Below are positions 59,886 through 64,000 of a stretch of DNA of 64,000 nt, one piece after another. How positions within the stretch are numbered: position 1 is the first letter of the stretch; each line of letters starts with the position of its first letter. The notes below the pieces were generated by a model that had not been told where the DNA came from, searched no databases, and saw only the letters and a program-made list of their open reading frames with translations. Origin of the DNA: Cryoendolithus antarcticus (taxonomy: Eukaryota; Ascomycota; Dothideomycetes; Cladosporiales; Cladosporiaceae); the NCBI GenBank assembly GCA_002077065.1, contig NAJO01000039.1, forward strand, positions 62,001 through 126,000, written 5' to 3'. Position numbers and translations under genes: made by a program.

Positions 59886-60775
59886 CGCGGGCCTCCAAAG
59901 AATTCGTTTCCCCCGATGTCGTACGATGCGGCATTGTAATTCGACCCAATCCTCACGTTAGAATTGCCACCCGCCTTCAGGTTACGCATGCTTATCGAAC
60001 TTCCCTCCTTCCCACCTGCAAAGCCACTGTCAATGTTATCGCCCACATGCACCACGGTATTGCCATACGCCTCCAAATCCTGCAGAGTGTAGCCGAGCCT
60101 TGCGTCCACTTTTGCGGCCGCTCTATGCACTTCCTGAATCGCTTCCTCTGGCTCGTCGATGGCTGAGGGCTGGATGGCGGCGGCTTCTGCTTTCGTAGCG
60201 GCGCGAAGGGCAGGCTCGAGCGAGGGGAAGATCTGCTCAATATTTGTTACCAGGCGGGAGATCTTCAGGACTAGCTCGTTCATTTTGTCGGAGTCTGCTA
60301 GGGCCCATTTCGTGCGGTCCGCGAGCGTGACCTCTTTGCTCAGTCCAGGTGACCGGAACTTCTCCACGGTGTTGCGCACTTTCTCCGTGAGCCGCGACTT
60401 GTCGACCACCGCGACTTTTCCCGCCTGCTGCCGATTACCTATGCTGCTCGCCTGACCAGGTTGATCGCCCCTCTTGCTCTCCCGCTCATACGACTTGCCA
60501 ATCTCGTAAGCGTCCTGCAATCGTGCTTTTATAGTCAGCAGCCACGACTCCGCTAGATCGCCTTGCTCAGCCGTGGCGTGCGGATCCGGATGTTCGCGAT
60601 AGGTCTTCTCCCAGCGCGCTAGACGGGCTCCCAGCATGGTGATCTCGAGCGCGGCATCTTGGTAGGCGGACTTGAAGGCTCGGCCGGTGTTGACGCGGGA
60701 GATGAGATTCAGAGAAGAATCGACGAGGCCGGCAAGGGCGACGCCGCCGATTACTAGGCCCGCGATCTCGGCCAT
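59733..60775 (-). CDS. HeLo-domain protein with HET-s-like paired amyloid motif candidates
   Basis: The main frame 60775-59855 encodes 306 residues. A spliced form (60775-59866 joined to 59803-59733) would add a Gly-rich tail and end at a TGA, about 326 residues. Residues 1-215 fit the HeLo (prion-inhibition/propagation) domain: a hydrophobic Gly-rich N-terminal helix (A-G-L-V-I-G-G-V-A-L-A-G-L-V), then G-R-A-F-K-S-A-Y-Q-D-A-A-L-E and L-A-R-W-E-K. Residues about 238-253 and 270-286 carry two similar segments (G-N-T-V-V-H-V-G-D-N and G-N-S-N-V-R-I-G-S-N) with 32 residues between equivalent Gly. In HET-S-type proteins the HeLo domain is a membrane-active cell-death effector triggered by amyloid templating of such a tail. 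No NLR partner lies next to it in the window. Confidence 0.75.
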
Positions 60776-61258
60776 TATTGGGTAAGAGTCGATGCGAAGT
60801 TAGTACAACACGGAGAGGTAGCTAAAATGCGTTGTGCTCAGGATGTGGAGGAGAGAGGGAAGCTAGAAAGGAAGACTACAGGAGGAAGAAAGGAGGAGAG
60901 AGAGCGGCCTCAATGACTTAGCTGCGTACCATAGCGCTAATGCGCGAGGCTGTGCTATGCTTCACGCCACTTCATGCGTGGCGCTCTGGAGCTGCAGCCT
61001 CTTGCGGCCCTAGACTTCCCAAGGGAACATATCAAGATCGCAGCGCGAAGATTGCAGAACGTGCAGGTGTTCGTCGAAGAGCGATGGCCCGTGGCAAAGT
61101 GGAGTGAGACGATGAGCGCGCGAAGTGCGGTGCAGGCATGGAGCTCGGACCACACATCAAATCATTCGCGAGTTCATCTCGCTCGAAACCCTGGCAGTCC
61201 GCCGTTCGAGCAGATATAGACATGTTCATGCCTTCATCCCCATTCTATAGGTCTCTTC
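60776..61258. other. Intergenic: HeLo-gene promoter and WW-gene 3' flank
   Basis: Purine-rich sequence (GAGAGAGGGAAGC...GGAGGAAGAAAGG) lies just upstream of the HeLo start, near 60850-60900. Nothing else is recognised. Confidence 0.4.
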
Positions 61259-62800
61259 TCACCACCCCGGATTCGGCGCCCCACCTCCATATCCCTGCCC
61301 CGCCTGCGCGTGATGACTCCCTGCCCCCGGAAACCCAGAGTGCCCTTGATCGTGCTGACTGCCAGCTCCTGGGTACCCACCGCTCTGCTGCTGCGGAGGC
61401 GGCTGCTGCCCATAACCGCCCTGCTGTCCACCATAGCCCCCTTGCTGCTGTGGAGGGCCGCCGTAGCCTCCTTGCGGTTGCCCGTAATGACCTCCCTGGT
61501 CATACCCACCGTATCCCTGTCCCTGCGATGCAGGAGGTGGGTACTGGCCATGCTGGGGATTGAAAGCTTGGTAGCCGCCTTGCTGTTGCTGTGGAGGTTG
61601 GGAGTGCTGGTCGTAGCTCGGGGTGTGAGATTGGTATTGGTCGTGAGGCGGCTGATGGGCGGAGCCATAGGCGCCTGGTGTGGGGTTCGGGGATGGCTGG
61701 CCATATGGTGCTGGCTGGCCGTATGACTGTTGTTGCGGTGTGCCGTAGGACTGCTGGTGCTGGACTTGTTGGTGTTGAGGTTGCTGATGTTGTGGTTGGG
61801 AGTTATAGCTCGAGTCGTGGTGTGGTGTAGGTGCGCCGTAGCTCTGCTGCCCGCTTGGTGCATTGTACTGTCCAGACTGAGCTTGGTAGCTCTGCTGGTA
61901 GGACGTGGGTGGTGCAGTGCCAGTGTACGTCCCGCTCGAGTTGCCGTTCGAGGAGTATCCGTAGCCTCCAGAAGGTGGCTTGTTATGACCGCCTCCCAGC
62001 AGTCCGCCAGCAAGTCCCATGAGCCCGCCGCTGCCGCCACTACTGCTGTGCGATTGCTGTGACTGCCCATAGCCCTGACTCTGCCCATAGCTTTGCTGTT
62101 GCTGTGGCTTGCTGCCCCCTCCCAGGAGGGAGGATGCGATTCCACCAAGACCAGAGGACGAGCCTCCACCGCCATGCCCGCTATTGCTGCCTCCACCCAG
62201 GAACTGCGAAGCCAATCCACCAACAAGACCGCCCTGCGATTGTGATCCAGATTGCTTGCCCATAGCCATGTTCATGAGCGATCCCTGGATTCCCGTCAGC
62301 CCCAGTCCACATCTTCCCCTCTAGTCGAGGGACTCACCCCCAAACTCCTGTCCGACTCCCCCGCACCTCCAGGCCCACCTTGCCCATTCTGATCCGGCGT
62401 CCCATACGGATTCGACATCACCGGCGCAGGCGTACTTCCAGGCGTAGGAACTTGCGGTGCAGCAGTCGTAGGCGTGTCCCAGGTCGATTCGCCGGTGCTG
62501 ATCTGAACGTAGTAGTACTTCTTCGATCTTCGGCGCGCGAGTGTCAGTAGATCGTTCCGGAATTGAAGTAGATGTGGTATTTGAGGCAATAAATGCTCCG
62601 AGGCGCAGTCAAACACCGATCGTCACTCACTTGGCGTCCCACTGCGCGATCCTGCACAGTCACATCGTCAGTGCCAAGCCCGTTGATCTGTCCATGACCG
62701 CACGTGCAATCAGAAGGGAGGACTGCAGAACGCACCAGCCTGGCGGGAGATTGGGAGGAGAGAAGCTAGGCCCAGCGTCGGGCGTTGCTGGCGCTTCCAT
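61259..62800 (-). CDS. WW-domain protein with long Gln/Gly/Tyr-rich low-complexity tail
   Basis: Four exons (62800-62736, 62651-62631 of 21 nt, 62527-62338, 62284-61259) give 433 residues. A single WW domain at about residues 17-48 is assembled across three exons: L-P-P-G-W, I-A-Q-W-D-A-K, then S-K-K-Y-Y-Y-V-Q-I-S-T-G-E-S-T-W-D-T-P with both signature Trp. The 21-nt exon supplies part of strand 1. The rest contains L-L-G-G-G / L-A-S-Q-F-L-G-G-G repeats, then a prion-like Q/G/Y/P/S stretch with Y-G-Q and G-G-Y-G-G. WW domains bind proline motifs; such tails often form condensates. Similar fungal proteins exist without a firm function. A frame of comparable length (61234-62226) in another phase is a low-complexity shadow. 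Confidence 0.8.
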
Positions 62801-63305
62801 CAAAGACTCTGCGTCGATATGTCGGGAGTTACGATGCTCCACGAAGTAGTCCAATTTGAGCAGAGCCGAACGGTGTGTGGGGATGAGGTGCAAGACCAGG
62901 GAGACGAAACGCGAGAGCTCACAAAGACAAAAGATATTCACATCGAGTGTTCGGCAGTAGAACTGTTTGCATCCGAGACACCGTGGCTCTTATCAATGCA
63001 CCTTTGCATTGCTCACACAGAGCTTGCATGATGGCGCCAGCTAGAGTGTGGCTGTGTAGAAGGGCTATTGGGACGCGGGAGTCTCGCGTGAAGGCTAGGA
63101 AAGCTTTCAACTCGAATCCTGATCGAAGCTTCACCGATAGTATAACGAAATGGGACTTGCTCTGTGTGCATAATAGCTCCTCCACAAACACGCTCCATGC
63201 ACTGTGCAGCCTAGTCCATGCCCAGCCAGACTAGTCCCCACCAGCACCTCTGCGCCTACGCCTGTCTCTCATAATCTGCTCCACTCCGACTCTTCGTCTT
63301 CATGC
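62801..63305. other. Intergenic: WW-gene promoter and alpha-tubulin 3' flank
   Basis: No gene is recognised. The stretch contains only short unsupported frames. Confidence 0.45.
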
Positions 63306-64000
63306 CTAGTACTCCGCCTCAGCACCCTCATCGCCCTCAGTAGAGTCCGCAGCAACCTCTTCGTAGTCACGCTCAAGCGCAGCAAGATCCTCACGAGCCT
63401 CAGAGAACTCGCCCTCCTCCATACCCTCACCAACATACCAGTGCACGAAAGCACGCTTGCTGTACATAAGATCGAACTTGTGCGACAACGCGGACCATGC
63501 CTCGGCGATAGCAGTGGTGTTGCTCAACATGCACACGGCGCGGTTGACCTTGGCGAGATCGCCGTTGGGCACCATCATGGGTGGCTGGTAGCAAATACCG
63601 AGCTTGAAGCCGGTGGGGCACCAGTCGACGAACTGGATGGTGCGCTTGGTCTTGAGGGTTGCGACTGCGGCGTGGGTGTCCTTGGGGACGACATCACCGC
63701 GGTAGAGCAGGCAGGTGGCCATGTACTTGCCGTTGCGGGGATCGCACTTCACCATCTGGTTGTTGGGCTCGAAGCAAGCCATGGAGATCTCCTGCACGCT
63801 GTTGGCCTCGTGCGCGGCCTTGGCGGCGGAGACGATCGGGGCGTAGGCGACGAGAGGGAAGTGGATGCGTGGGTAGGGAACGAGGTTGGTCTGGAACTCG
63901 TTCAGATCGACGTTGAGGGAGCCGTCGAAGCGGAGGGAGGCGGTGATAGAGGAGACGACTGTGAAATTGGTCAGTAAGCTGCTCGAATTTGGGAATGCAG
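63306..64000 (-). CDS. TUB1: Alpha-tubulin, C-terminal exon (5' part outside window)
   Basis: The last exon runs from 63958 to 63306, preceded by an acceptor (C-A-C-A-G) and a branch-like CTGACC. The intron continues past the window end, so the gene is partial. The exon encodes the end of alpha-tubulin: [12 protein letters not shown], the [12 protein letters not shown] loop, [13 protein letters not shown], and the acidic tail that ends E-Y. The [12 protein letters not shown] helix 12 region is standard. Alpha-tubulin pairs with beta-tubulin in microtubules. The terminal Tyr suits the usual tyrosinated form. No anomalies are seen in the visible part. Confidence 0.96.
   Translation of the reverse strand, partial: AFPNSSSLLTNFTVVSSITASLRFDGSLNVDLNEFQTNLVPYPRIHFPLVAYAPIVSAAKAAHEANSVQEISMACFEPNNQMVKCDPRNGKYMATCLLYRGDVVPKDTHAAVATLKTKRTIQFVDWCPTGFKLGICYQPPMMVPNGDLAKVNRAVCMLSNTTAIAEAWSALSHKFDLMYSKRAFVHWYVGEGMEEGEFSEAREDLAALERDYEEVAADSTEGDEGAEAEY

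Noticed and set aside
61234..62226. 330-codon minus-strand frame overlapping the WW gene
   Set aside because: It is a different phase of the low-complexity repeat region; the frame joined to the WW domain has the coherent splices.
57568..62800. NLR partner gene beside the HeLo gene
   Set aside because: The neighbours are GABA aminotransferase and a WW-domain protein; no NACHT or NB-ARC domain is present in the window.

Overview
This window is nuclear DNA of a filamentous ascomycete, most likely a Dothideomycete-type fungus. The evidence is about 25 protein-coding genes on both strands, no operons, and short introns (mostly 47-70 bp) with GT...AG ends and a CTGAC/CTAAC branch site 8-20 bases before the acceptor. 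The genes include fungal-type families: a Zn2Cys6 regulator, Ede1, Pcf11, Sae2/CtIP, a HeLo-domain protein and a DHA1-type MFS transporter. The species cannot be named from the sequence alone. No tRNA, rRNA, transposon or CRISPR array was recognised, and no obvious repeat-induced AT-rich blocks were seen.

Layout. 0.3-7.0 kb: an MFS transporter and an Ede1-like EH-domain endocytic scaffold. 7.0-12 kb: an accessory stretch with a diverged ~110-137 bp tandem repeat, a possible secreted Ser/Thr-rich protein with three cysteine-pair repeats, and 2.3 kb without a supported gene. 12-15 kb: a five-exon Zn2Cys6 regulator and a small DUF3253-like protein. 16-25 kb: a Puf4/Mpt5-class Pumilio protein and the RNA polymerase III second-largest subunit, divergently arranged. 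25.5-38.4 kb: a flavocytochrome b2-like dehydrogenase, an RS/RGG protein, SF3B2/Cus1, a secreted arylsulfotransferase-like protein, a CNBP/Gis2 zinc-knuckle protein and an F-box protein. 38.6-45 kb: a secreted I9-type protease inhibitor, a 2.1 kb gene-poor stretch, a bHLH regulator and Sae2/CtIP. 45.7-55.4 kb: Pcf11, an epoxide hydrolase, Ypt1/Rab1, a Su(z)12-type PRC2 subunit and adenylate kinase. 56-64 kb: an unrecognised protein, GABA aminotransferase, a HeLo-domain protein, a WW-domain low-complexity protein and the 3' end of alpha-tubulin.

Most genes are housekeeping: RNA synthesis, processing and binding (RPC2, SF3B2, Pcf11, PUF, Gis2), trafficking (Ede1, Ypt1), chromatin and repair (Su(z)12, Sae2), and metabolism (GABA-T, Adk1). 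They do not form an evident cluster. The most unusual candidate is the HeLo-domain gene at 59.7-60.8 kb. Its C-terminus carries two similar G-N-x-x-V-x-(I/V)-G motifs with the spacing expected of a HET-s-like amyloid, followed by a tandemly duplicated 147 bp exon-intron unit with an in-frame stop. Exon joins were inferred by eye from reading frame, splice signals and family conservation.
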